This document shows positions 31,191-39,972 of a stretch of 39,972 nt of DNA, one piece after another (the stretch's first letter is position 1; every line of letters starts with the position of its first letter). Under the pieces are notes generated by a model. The model did not search any database and was not told the DNA's origin. It worked only from the letters and a program-made list of their open reading frames with translations. The DNA is taken from NCBI RefSeq assembly GCF_937919775.1, contig NZ_CALFPF010000428.1, positions 1-39,972 on the forward strand, in the 5' to 3' direction. A program made the translations under genes and the position numbers. Source of the stretch: an uncultured Gimesia sp. (lineage in GTDB: Bacteria; Planctomycetota; Planctomycetia; Planctomycetales; Planctomycetaceae).

Positions 31191-33917
31191 ATGGGCTTAA
31201 ATTTGAATCTCAGTCCGAGATTCTTAAACAGGGAAGCAATGAACCGTATGCTCACGCACGGTTGCCGTTGTTTTCAGCAAAGCATACATTTGATGCGAGG
31301 GTTTCATAATCGTTCGCAGCTTTATCTGTTGACTCTGATCACGCTAACTATCTGTACTCCACTTGCTGCGGCGGAGACTGCCGTATTAAAGCCGGAGACA
31401 GTTGTCGGAGAGATGATCCGAAAGACCTGCATTGACTGCCACAACGCTGACACCACGGAAGGCGGGTTGAACTTGACGCTCGTCGCCTGGAAGCTGGATG
31501 ACGCAGAAGTACGTCGGCGCTGGGTCAAGATTCACGACCGCATCTCCGCAGGCGAAATGCCCCCCGATGCGAGCGATCTTCCGAAAGAGGATCGCCAATC
31601 GCTCCTCAAGACGCTCGCAACGGCGATTGATAATTCCGACCATGCCGCAGTTCTCGCGGAAGGACGCGGCCCGCTGCGTCGGTTGACCCGTCGTGAGTAC
31701 GAACAGAATCTGCGCGATCTGCTCGCACTGCCGCAGCTTGATATTCGTGACATGCTGCCGGGGGATCGGGAAAAATTCCACTGCAATAAAGTCGCAGAAG
31801 CGCTCGACATTTCCCGCATCCAGCTGGACGCGTATCTCGATGCCGCCGATATGGCGCTGCGACAGGCGGTTGCCTCGGGAGTGAAACCGCGTCCGCCAGT
31901 CCACGAGCGGTTGCCGGCCACACGCATGTTTGAAAGTGCGAACACATACGGTGAACGCGAAGCGATGTTTTACGCAAAACATTCGCAGATGATTCCGCTC
32001 TCAGGCGCAGACCTGTCGCGTATGCGCAAAGAAAATAAACACGACCCGGAAATAGAACTGGCGATCTTCCGTTCTGCCTCGTGGCCGTATTACGGATATC
32101 CCGACATTTTCAAAGCGGTCGAACCGGGCGCGTACCGCATCCGTTTCTCCGCCCGCGCTGTCCGCCAGATGCGGGACTTCAGTTTGAAACCGGCCTGGGA
32201 TTCGATTCCAATGAACTTTCGCGCCCGGAAACGTTCGGGACCCGACGTTTCGGGGGACGTTCGCGCCACGGGCGACACGCTCGACATTCAACCGGAAGTG
32301 GCCGTTTATGAAACGATGATTCGTCTGAAACAGAATGAGACATTTGAGTACAGCCTGCTGGGTCTGCCGGTTCCGCGGGCGATCAATCCGCCCAACGCGC
32401 CGTTGTACTATGATTTCCCCCCCATGCCGGAGGGAGGTCATCCGGGGATTGCCTTTCAATGGCTGGAGATTACCGGTCCGATCGATTCCGAAACGTGGCC
32501 GCCCCCCTCTCACAAGCGTTTATTTGACGACCTTGCCATTCGCCCTGCGACGAAAGGCGAGCTGGCTGTCGAACTCATCTCTGAGAAACCGGAACAGGAC
32601 GCAGTGCGTCTGTTGCACCGATTCATTCAGCTGGCCCAGCGACAACCCACGCCTGCTGAGGTGATCAAGATTTACGAACGACTTGTGCTGGACGAACTCC
32701 ACAGCGGCGCACCGCTGGCCGAAGCATTACTGACCGGTTACAGCGCGTTTCTCTGTTCGGGTCAGTTCCTGTACCTGCCGGAACCTCAACCCGCTTCCAC
32801 AAACAGGCAGTATGCCATTGCGGCGAGGCTGTCTCACTTTCTGAGCAATACGCGCCCCGATGCCATACTGTTGTCGCAAGCGGAACAAGGCAAATTACTC
32901 AATGCGGATACGTTGCAAGCAGAAACCAACCGCCTGATCGAAGCGAATTCGTTTGAGAACTTCATAACGGATTTCACCGACTACTGGCTTGCATTGAAAG
33001 ACGTCCGCCGGGATGAACCCGATGTTCGACTTTACCCGGAATACCGCTTCGACGATTACCTGATCGAATCGATGGAAGCAGAGACGCGTGCGTTTATCAC
33101 GGCCATGATTCACGATAACCTGCCAATCACGGCGCTGGTTGATGCGGACTTTGCATTCGTCAATGACCGACTCGCGCGACACTATAATTTCAAACCCGTC
33201 AGCGGTTCGGGTCTGCGACGCGTCAACCTTCCTGCCTCAAGCCCTTACGGCGGATTGCTCACACAGGCGGCGATCATGAAAATCACAGCCAATGGTTCCA
33301 CAACTTCACCGGTCCTGCGCGGTGCCTGGATCATGGAACGCATCATGGGCGACCCACCGCCACCACCGCCGACCTCGGTTCCCGCAGTCGAACCCGACAT
33401 CCGCGGTGCCACAACGATTCGCGAACAATTAGCCCGGCATACGAAAGACCCGGTTTGTGCCGCATGTCACGCTCGGTTCGATCCGGTGGGCTTCGCGCTG
33501 GAGAACTTCGACATCATGGGCGCATGGCGAAACCGCTATCGCAGTCTTGGCAGTGGCGAGAAAGTGACCGGAATCGACCGCGCCGGTCACAACTTTACGT
33601 ACCATGTTGCCGGCGCCGTTGATGCCAGTGCGCAGCTGAGAGATGGGCGGAAGTTCCACGATATTCAGGAATTGAAAACGATTTTGACGTCAGACCCCAG
33701 GCAACTTGCCCGAAATCTGCTGCAGCAAATGACGGTCTATGCCACGGGCACACCAGTCCGGTTCTCCGATCGGCCAGCAATTGAGGCGATCCTCGATCAA
33801 TGCCGCGAAAATGGATATAGAACACGGGACCTCGTTCACGCTTTGGTTCAAAGCCGGATTTTCCTAGGCACCGATGACTTACAGGCGACAGTCCCGAATT
33901 CTGAACAAGTAAAATAA
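31191..33917 (+). CDS. DUF1592/DUF1588/DUF1585 (with PSCyt3/DUF1587) domain-containing cytochrome-like protein
   Basis: 'IRKTCIDCHNADTTEGGLNL', 'RRLTRREYEQNLRDLLAL', 'MERIMGDPPPPPPTSVPAVEPD', 'CAACHARFDPVGFALENFDIMGAWR'. Confidence 0.95.
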   Translation: MGLNLNLSPRFLNREAMNRMLTHGCRCFQQSIHLMRGFHNRSQLYLLTLITLTICTPLAAAETAVLKPETVVGEMIRKTCIDCHNADTTEGGLNLTLVAWKLDDAEVRRRWVKIHDRISAGEMPPDASDLPKEDRQSLLKTLATAIDNSDHAAVLAEGRGPLRRLTRREYEQNLRDLLALPQLDIRDMLPGDREKFHCNKVAEALDISRIQLDAYLDAADMALRQAVASGVKPRPPVHERLPATRMFESANTYGEREAMFYAKHSQMIPLSGADLSRMRKENKHDPEIELAIFRSASWPYYGYPDIFKAVEPGAYRIRFSARAVRQMRDFSLKPAWDSIPMNFRARKRSGPDVSGDVRATGDTLDIQPEVAVYETMIRLKQNETFEYSLLGLPVPRAINPPNAPLYYDFPPMPEGGHPGIAFQWLEITGPIDSETWPPPSHKRLFDDLAIRPATKGELAVELISEKPEQDAVRLLHRFIQLAQRQPTPAEVIKIYERLVLDELHSGAPLAEALLTGYSAFLCSGQFLYLPEPQPASTNRQYAIAARLSHFLSNTRPDAILLSQAEQGKLLNADTLQAETNRLIEANSFENFITDFTDYWLALKDVRRDEPDVRLYPEYRFDDYLIESMEAETRAFITAMIHDNLPITALVDADFAFVNDRLARHYNFKPVSGSGLRRVNLPASSPYGGLLTQAAIMKITANGSTTSPVLRGAWIMERIMGDPPPPPPTSVPAVEPDIRGATTIREQLARHTKDPVCAACHARFDPVGFALENFDIMGAWRNRYRSLGSGEKVTGIDRAGHNFTYHVAGAVDASAQLRDGRKFHDIQELKTILTSDPRQLARNLLQQMTVYATGTPVRFSDRPAIEAILDQCRENGYRTRDLVHALVQSRIFLGTDDLQATVPNSEQVK

Positions 33918-33959
33918 AACGGAAACCAGAGATTCCATTACGATAGCAATGAGATTTTC

Positions 33960-35276
33960 ATGACTGCAAACTGTAATCTGCCACCATCGACGACAAGATT
34001 TTCCCGCCGCCGTTTTCTGCGCGGTGCAGGAGTCACGCTGGCCCTGCCACTACTGGAATGCATGACTCAGAAGTCAATCACTGCATCGGGCGAAAACAGG
34101 CAGCCGCGACGGATGCTGCTCATTTCAAACAACCTGGGTGTCCTGCCAAAACCATTTTTCCCTGAAACGACGGGAGCCAAATATCAGCTCTCACCCTACC
34201 TGCAGGAACTCAAAGAGTTTTCGAACGATTTCACAGTCTTCAGCGGACTTTCGCATCCGTCCTGTGAAGGGGGGCACTCCACCGAAAACTGCTTTCTGAC
34301 CGGAGCCAGACATCCCACGAGTAGCGGCTTCCGCAATACGATTTCTCTCGATCAGTTTGCTTCGGAACATCTCGGCCGGCAAACCCGTTTCGGTACGCTG
34401 AATTTCGGCGTTAATATCGACAAGGCAAACCGCAGCCTGTCCTGGACCCGCGACGGTGTGCTTCTGCCAACCGAAGACAGTCCGGCCAGCATCTTCAAAA
34501 AAATGTTCATCCAGGGGAGTGAAACCAGGATCGAACAGCGGCTGCATCAGCTCAAACGGCGCGGCAGTATTCTGGACGCCGTCGCGGAATCGACTCAGCA
34601 GCTCAACCGAAATCTGGGACGCAATGATCGGGCACGTCTGGACCAGTATTTTACATCGATACGTGAACTCGAACAGCGACTGGTGACCGCCGGCGAGTGG
34701 GAACAGAGTCCGAAACCGAAAACCGACCGGGAACTCCCGCAGGATATCGTGGACCGGGCGCTGCTGTTCGAAAAGTTCGAGCAGATGCTCACCATGGCCA
34801 CACTGGCGCTGCAATCGGATTCTACCCGGATTGTCACGCTGATGGTGGATGCGTTTGCAACCCCCGTCTTTCAATTGCAGGACACAGAAAAAAGCTTGAC
34901 CGGCTACCATTCGCTCAGCCATCACGGCATGCGGGCCGACCATCTGGCGCAACTGGAAAAAGCAGACCGCCGTCAGATGTCGCTGTTACGAAAGTCACTG
35001 CAAATTCTGGCGAGCGTGCCAGACGAATCGAGTCGTCTGCTCGACAGTACGATGGTCCTGTATGGCAGCAACATGGGGGACGCCAATACGCACGACAACA
35101 CCAACCTGCCAATTCTACTGGCTGGCGGCGGCTTCCGGCACGGCCAGCACCTGGCCTTCAATCGCGAAAGCAATCCCCCGCTCTGTAACCTGTATGTCAG
35201 TATGCTGCAGCGACTGGGTATCGAAGCCGACCGTTTTGGTTCCAGTACGGGAACACTGGCCGGGCTCAAGACTTGA
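33960..35276 (+). CDS. DUF1552 domain-containing protein, Tat signal
   Basis: 'FSRRRFLRGAGVTLALPLLE', 'RMLLISNNLGVLPKPFFPETTGAKYQLSPYLQEL', 'TVFSGLSHPSCEGGHSTENCFLTGARHP'. Confidence 0.95.
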   Translation: MTANCNLPPSTTRFSRRRFLRGAGVTLALPLLECMTQKSITASGENRQPRRMLLISNNLGVLPKPFFPETTGAKYQLSPYLQELKEFSNDFTVFSGLSHPSCEGGHSTENCFLTGARHPTSSGFRNTISLDQFASEHLGRQTRFGTLNFGVNIDKANRSLSWTRDGVLLPTEDSPASIFKKMFIQGSETRIEQRLHQLKRRGSILDAVAESTQQLNRNLGRNDRARLDQYFTSIRELEQRLVTAGEWEQSPKPKTDRELPQDIVDRALLFEKFEQMLTMATLALQSDSTRIVTLMVDAFATPVFQLQDTEKSLTGYHSLSHHGMRADHLAQLEKADRRQMSLLRKSLQILASVPDESSRLLDSTMVLYGSNMGDANTHDNTNLPILLAGGGFRHGQHLAFNRESNPPLCNLYVSMLQRLGIEADRFGSSTGTLAGLKT

Positions 35277-35292
35277 ACCAGCATGAATCGTG

Positions 35293-36711
35293 TCAGGCAA
35301 GAATCTCATGCACCACATGACCGTGCACGTCAGTCAAACGGCGATCAATGCCAGCCGTGCGATAAGTCAGACGCTGGTGGTCGATGCCCAGCAGATGTAA
35401 AATGGTCGCGTGCAGATCATAACAATAGGTCTTGCCTTCTGCGGTCTGGTATCCAAGCTCATCACTTTTCCCATAACTGGCGCCCGCTTTGACTCCTGCC
35501 CCCGCCAGCCAGGTGACAAAGGTGCCTCGGTTGTGATCACGTCCCAGACTTCCCTGCGCGAACGGTGTCCGACCGAATTCAGTCGTCCAGACAACGAGCG
35601 TGTCCTCGATCAGACCACGCGATTTCAGGTCCCGAAATAGTGCCGCAATCGGCTGGTCGACATTTGCTGCAATAGGAGGCAATTCGGTTTGAATATTGCC
35701 GTGATTGTCCCAGTTGTTGACCGCGCCTTGAGGACCACTCCAGACCTGAACGAAACGCGTCCCCCGTTCCAGCAGACGCCGCGCCAGTAATGCACGCCTG
35801 CCAAAATCTTCCGTCACTTTCTGATCCAGCCCATAAGCTGTGTGGGTTTCTTTCGACTCCCGTGTGAGATCGAAGGCTTCGGGCGCACTCAATTGCATTT
35901 TTGCCGCGAGTTCCCCCGCAGCGATTCGCGCTTCGAGACGCGTATCATCGGGACGCGGGGCCGCATGTTGTCGATTCAACTGCTGCAATAGCGCGAAGGT
36001 GTCTTTGTCGGCTTTTTCCCGCGCGAACGCATACTGGGAATCGGCAAACAGGTTGGGGATCGGCGTCTTGCTGGTCGCATTGACCAGGGTTCCCTGATGT
36101 TTGGCCGGCAGAAATCCGCAGCTGAAATTTCCTTTCTGGTTGTAAGGAAGACCGCGCGTATCCGGTAGCACTACAAATGTCGGTAGATTATCCGCAAGAT
36201 TACCCAGTGCATAAGAGATCCAGGCCCCCATACAGGGAAACCCGGGCAGCATAAAGCCGGTATTCATCATATAACTGGCGGGACCATGCACGTTGGTCTT
36301 GGTCGTCATCGCCATCAGAAACGCCAGTTCGTCCACGATCTTCGCCTGATGCGGAAAAACCGTGCTGACCCAGCGGCCGGTTTCACCATGCTGAGCAAAT
36401 TCGAACGGACTTTTCATCACCGCACCGGCTGCGGCAGTGAAACCTTCGGGTTTTTCTTTGGGCCCCAGCATCTGACCATGCAGTCGCACCAGTTCCGGTT
36501 TATAGTCGAACGTGTCCATCGGGCTCGCGCCGCCGTTCATAAACAACTGAATGACTCGTTTCGCCTTCGCCGGATGATGCAAGCCGCCGTTCAGGTTGGA
36601 AACAGGTGCTGCCGTCACTTCCTGCCCCAGCCACGAGGCGAGTACCGCCGCGCCAAAGCTGCCTCCCGAATGAGTCAGAAGTTCGCGTCGTGAAATTGGT
36701 AGGTTCAACAT
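35293..36711 (-). CDS. DUF1501 domain-containing protein, Tat signal
   Basis: 'ISRRELLTHSGGSFGAAVLASWL', 'VIQLFMNGGASPMDTFDYKPELVRLHGQ', 'VVWTTEFGRTPFAQGSLGRDHN'. Confidence 0.95.
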   Translation of the reverse strand: MLNLPISRRELLTHSGGSFGAAVLASWLGQEVTAAPVSNLNGGLHHPAKAKRVIQLFMNGGASPMDTFDYKPELVRLHGQMLGPKEKPEGFTAAAGAVMKSPFEFAQHGETGRWVSTVFPHQAKIVDELAFLMAMTTKTNVHGPASYMMNTGFMLPGFPCMGAWISYALGNLADNLPTFVVLPDTRGLPYNQKGNFSCGFLPAKHQGTLVNATSKTPIPNLFADSQYAFAREKADKDTFALLQQLNRQHAAPRPDDTRLEARIAAGELAAKMQLSAPEAFDLTRESKETHTAYGLDQKVTEDFGRRALLARRLLERGTRFVQVWSGPQGAVNNWDNHGNIQTELPPIAANVDQPIAALFRDLKSRGLIEDTLVVWTTEFGRTPFAQGSLGRDHNRGTFVTWLAGAGVKAGASYGKSDELGYQTAEGKTYCYDLHATILHLLGIDHQRLTYRTAGIDRRLTDVHGHVVHEILA

Positions 36712-36731
36712 CGGTCCCCTTGCCCTCTCCG

Positions 36732-39692
36732 TTACTCAACAAAAAGAAACTCATTGCTGTTCAGGACCAGCCGACCAACGGCTTCCAGTCCGTGTGCGTC
36801 AGCCAGTTGCGTCATTTTTTCCAGCTCATCCGGTGTCGGCTCCCGCAACCAGGACCACGAAACAATCTGTTTGATCTGGTCAGGTATTTTCGTTTCTGCT
36901 GCTTTCGCCCGCTCTGCAATTTTCTGTGCATGATGCAGGACAAATCGATTGTTCAAGAGAACCAATGATTGCAGCGGTGAAGCAGAAAAGCCGCGAGTCG
37001 GCGCCAGTAATCCGAGATCGGGAAAATCCAGCGCGTCCATGAGCGGATCGGGAATCCCTCGCCAGACAACACGATAGATGCTCCGCCTGTGCGCGCCCGG
37101 ACTATCGAGGTCGTACCGATCGTAGTGCAGGACCGGCGTCACCTGCGGACCGGGGCTCGTCGTAAAATGCGAGACTCCGGGACCGCCCATGGTCAAATCG
37201 AGTTGACCACCGACTAACAGAACCGAATCCCGGAAACTATCCGCATCAAGTCGCTGTCGAGACATGCGGCCCAGCAATCGGTTTTCCGGATCGCGTTTCA
37301 TTAACGGAGCTCCGCAAGCCGACGATTGCCGATACGTTTTACTGTTACAGATCAGACGATGCAGGTGCTTCAGCGAGCCATTCCCGTCACGCAATTCACT
37401 GGCCAGCCAGTTGAGTAGTTCGGGATGTGAGGGGGTGCCACCCATGCGTCCGAAATCGTTAGGCGTATCGCAGAGCCCATTGCCAAAGTGATAATGCCAT
37501 ACCCGATTCGCGATACTCCGCCAGGTGAGTGGGTTTCGCGGATCAGCCAGCCAATCCGCGAGTGCCGCCCGGCGTGCCGATTCTGCATGCGATTGCGGTA
37601 AATCAAAGCGGGCCGGCAACGGAGACAAAGCCGTCAAAGCACCCGGGCCAACAACGTCGCGCGGCTTTTCCAGGTCCCCTCGTACTAACAGACGAATCTC
37701 ACGCGGCGTGCTGAATTTCACCATCCCCCGCTCGTTCGCGGCCTCTGCTGCGGCTGCGTAAACCTGCACGTAGGGAGGCAGTTTCTGCAGTTCCTGTTCC
37801 GCGTGATGTTGCAAGACGGCGGACGCAAGTTGTGTCTGTTGTTCGGGTGTTCGCGTGGCTGCGGGTGTGTCAAGCACTGCTTCTACCTCCGCGGGCAGTG
37901 CGATCACATTCAGATTCGGTGCGTCGGTCGCCGTTAACTTGAAACGCCCAATAATGTGCGCTCCCCCATGCAGTTGTTTCAGTGTGACAACCAGCCGCGT
38001 TCCAGGTTCAATGATCAGCGGGCTTTCCAGTTCGAAGACCGCATGATGCCCGATGCCGACTTTCGGATAAATGCCCCAGGCTGTTTTCGGATTTCCATCA
38101 ATGGCGTGCTGAATGGTCCAGCCTGCCTGATTAAAATCGGCCGTCGCCTGACGAATCGGAATGACCTGCCCTTCCGCTGCATCGGCGGTAAAGGCACGCA
38201 ATTCAAACTCGGTCAGATGCAGATTCCCGTTGTGCGCCCGCCCTGCCCCCTTGTGAGGCAGTGAGTCGTCCGTCAACAGATCCAGTCGCACTGCAGTGAG
38301 AGTTGAGAGTGAAGTCCCCGCTGTTACTACAATCGTTTCCTGATCAGGAGGCGGTCCCGTAGAGAGAATCGAGCCATCGGGCTGACGTTTCAGGTCCGCT
38401 CCGTTCGTCGACAGGAAAACGTCCGCCTGCAGAGGCACCCAATGCGGTATTGGACCGCGGGACTGTTCCCATTCCGCGACCAGTTTCAGATTCTCTGGTG
38501 TCAACAGGATCTTCGAGTTTTTTTGCTGAGCCGCTGCCTGGATGGTTTTCCAGTGGTCACGCTGGGTCGCGACCGATTGATCCATGTCAAAAGAAAGATC
38601 CCCCTTTCCTATCCCGGCGAATACCGCCTGCAGTGCGAAGTAATCGGCTTGCGTGATCGGATCAAACTTATGCGTATGACAGCGGGCACAATTCGCGGTC
38701 GTGCTGGCAAAAGCGCCCATTGTCTGCGTCACCAGATCATCCCGGTCAAGATATTCAAACGACTTGGGAGCCGTAGCGGCGGCACTCTGGTCGTATGGCC
38801 CCGCGCCGAGAAACCCCAGCGCGACGGTCAAATCGGTCGACTTGGGATAAAAATAATCCGCTGCCAATTGTTCCCTGATAAATTGCGGCCACGGCGTATC
38901 ACGGTTGAATCGATCGATCACATAATCGCGGTAGCGCCAGGCGTGCGGCCGAAAGACGTCGTGCTCGAACCCATGCGAGTCAGCATAATGTACGGTATCG
39001 AGCCAGTGCCGAGCCCAGCGTTCGCCATAGCGCGGCGATGCCAGCAGTCGATCCACGAGACTTTCATAAGCAGTGGGACTTGTGTCTGCCATGAAGGCCT
39101 TGGTCTCTTCGACGGTCGGTTGCAGCCCGTGCAAATCAAACGTGAGCCGACGGATCAAGGTGCGACGATCCGCTTCCGGCGATGGTGCTAATCCTTCCTG
39201 TTGCAGGCGCGCGTGAATGAATGCATCAATAGGATTTCCGGTGCCATCGCCGGGTACTGTGGGACGCACCAGTGGTTTTAACGACCACCAGTCGGTGTCC
39301 GCGATTGGCTCAGACGCGGGTTTAGTGATGCGAGGATCGTGTGCGCCATTTTTGACCCACTGTGCGAGAATCGCAATCTGCTGATCGGAGAGTTTTTTCT
39401 CGGGCATTTTCAACTCAGGATCACTGTGCCGCACCGCTTTCACTAACAGACTCTTTTCGGGATCGCCCGGCACTATCGCAGTACCGCGACTGCCGCCGGT
39501 TTTCCAGCCGCTCTGCCAGTCCAGCGTCAGATCCCCCTCCATCACACCGGCGGTATGGGAATGGCATTCATAACAATGTTGATTCAGAATCGGCTCGACG
39601 GATTCAAGAAAAAATGCGTTATCGTCGGCGAATGCAGGGCCGATCAGTAACAGCCATCCCAATAGAGTTCGCCACATGTACATCGCTTTCAT
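36732..39692 (-). CDS. PSCyt1/DUF1549/DUF1553 domain-containing cytochrome-like protein
   Basis: 'VEPILNQHCYECHSHTAGVMEGDLTLD', 'TLIRRLTFDLHGLQPTVEETKAFM', 'CARCHTHKFDPITQADYFALQAVF', 'SIANRVWHYHFGNGLCDTPNDFGRMG'. Start set at ATG 39692 (MKAMYMWRTLL). Confidence 0.94.
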   Translation of the reverse strand: MKAMYMWRTLLGWLLLIGPAFADDNAFFLESVEPILNQHCYECHSHTAGVMEGDLTLDWQSGWKTGGSRGTAIVPGDPEKSLLVKAVRHSDPELKMPEKKLSDQQIAILAQWVKNGAHDPRITKPASEPIADTDWWSLKPLVRPTVPGDGTGNPIDAFIHARLQQEGLAPSPEADRRTLIRRLTFDLHGLQPTVEETKAFMADTSPTAYESLVDRLLASPRYGERWARHWLDTVHYADSHGFEHDVFRPHAWRYRDYVIDRFNRDTPWPQFIREQLAADYFYPKSTDLTVALGFLGAGPYDQSAAATAPKSFEYLDRDDLVTQTMGAFASTTANCARCHTHKFDPITQADYFALQAVFAGIGKGDLSFDMDQSVATQRDHWKTIQAAAQQKNSKILLTPENLKLVAEWEQSRGPIPHWVPLQADVFLSTNGADLKRQPDGSILSTGPPPDQETIVVTAGTSLSTLTAVRLDLLTDDSLPHKGAGRAHNGNLHLTEFELRAFTADAAEGQVIPIRQATADFNQAGWTIQHAIDGNPKTAWGIYPKVGIGHHAVFELESPLIIEPGTRLVVTLKQLHGGAHIIGRFKLTATDAPNLNVIALPAEVEAVLDTPAATRTPEQQTQLASAVLQHHAEQELQKLPPYVQVYAAAAEAANERGMVKFSTPREIRLLVRGDLEKPRDVVGPGALTALSPLPARFDLPQSHAESARRAALADWLADPRNPLTWRSIANRVWHYHFGNGLCDTPNDFGRMGGTPSHPELLNWLASELRDGNGSLKHLHRLICNSKTYRQSSACGAPLMKRDPENRLLGRMSRQRLDADSFRDSVLLVGGQLDLTMGGPGVSHFTTSPGPQVTPVLHYDRYDLDSPGAHRRSIYRVVWRGIPDPLMDALDFPDLGLLAPTRGFSASPLQSLVLLNNRFVLHHAQKIAERAKAAETKIPDQIKQIVSWSWLREPTPDELEKMTQLADAHGLEAVGRLVLNSNEFLFVE

Positions 39693-39972
39693 CGGCTCAG
39701 CCTCCCGGCAATCTCGTCTGCACACTGCAGGACCTGTTTTCCGATACTGGCAAACATACTCTTAGGCATACGTTTTGACGGAGCCGAAACCCAGACGACG
39801 GCGAGCAAATTCTCATTGGGCCCCAGAATGGGTGCCGCGACGCAGTGAATACCTTCATCGGCTTCCGCATAATCGGTCGAGTATCCTCGACTGCGAATCC
39901 GCTCGCATTCCGTCTTCAAGGCCTCCGGCTCTGTAATCGTGTGTGGCGTATCCGCCGTTAACGGTATCCGAT
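39689..39972 (-). CDS. IclR family transcriptional regulator, C-terminal part (5' end outside window)
   Basis: Reading through to the window edge gives RIPLTADTPHTITEPEALKTECERIRSRGYSTDYAEADEGIHCVAAPILGPNENLLAVVWVSAPSKRM, typical of the IclR effector-binding domain. Confidence 0.85.
   Translation of the reverse strand, partial: RIPLTADTPHTITEPEALKTECERIRSRGYSTDYAEADEGIHCVAAPILGPNENLLAVVWVSAPSKRMPKSMFASIGKQVLQCADEIAGRLSR

Overview
The window is a chromosomal segment that looks planctomycetal: repeated PSCyt1/DUF1549/DUF1553, DUF1501, DUF1592 and DUF1552 families, a DUF1559 prepilin-like protein, and a sulfatase-DUF1080 fusion. I support about 27 protein-coding genes, one of them a 35-aa ORF missing from the supplied track, plus one tRNA-Lys(UUU). 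Two genes run off the window edges: a PQQ/BamB-like protein on the left and an IclR regulator on the right. The observations I rate highest are: (1) a REPIN-like 162-bp tandem array whose GTAG-headed hairpins show compensatory stem changes; (2) a fused EutB-EutC ethanolamine ammonia-lyase with an apparent Tat signal, divergent from a GntR/FCD regulator whose predicted promoter overlaps two nested perfect palindromes; (3) an IclR regulator in ATGA overlap with a cytochrome-like PSCyt1/DUF1549/DUF1553 gene that is followed by DUF1501; (4) an unannotated 35-aa Lys/Ala-rich ORF with its own RBS and terminator; (5) a sulfatase-DUF1080 fusion with a non-canonical C-W-V-S-R active-site motif. All assignments come from reading the sequence; no searches were run.
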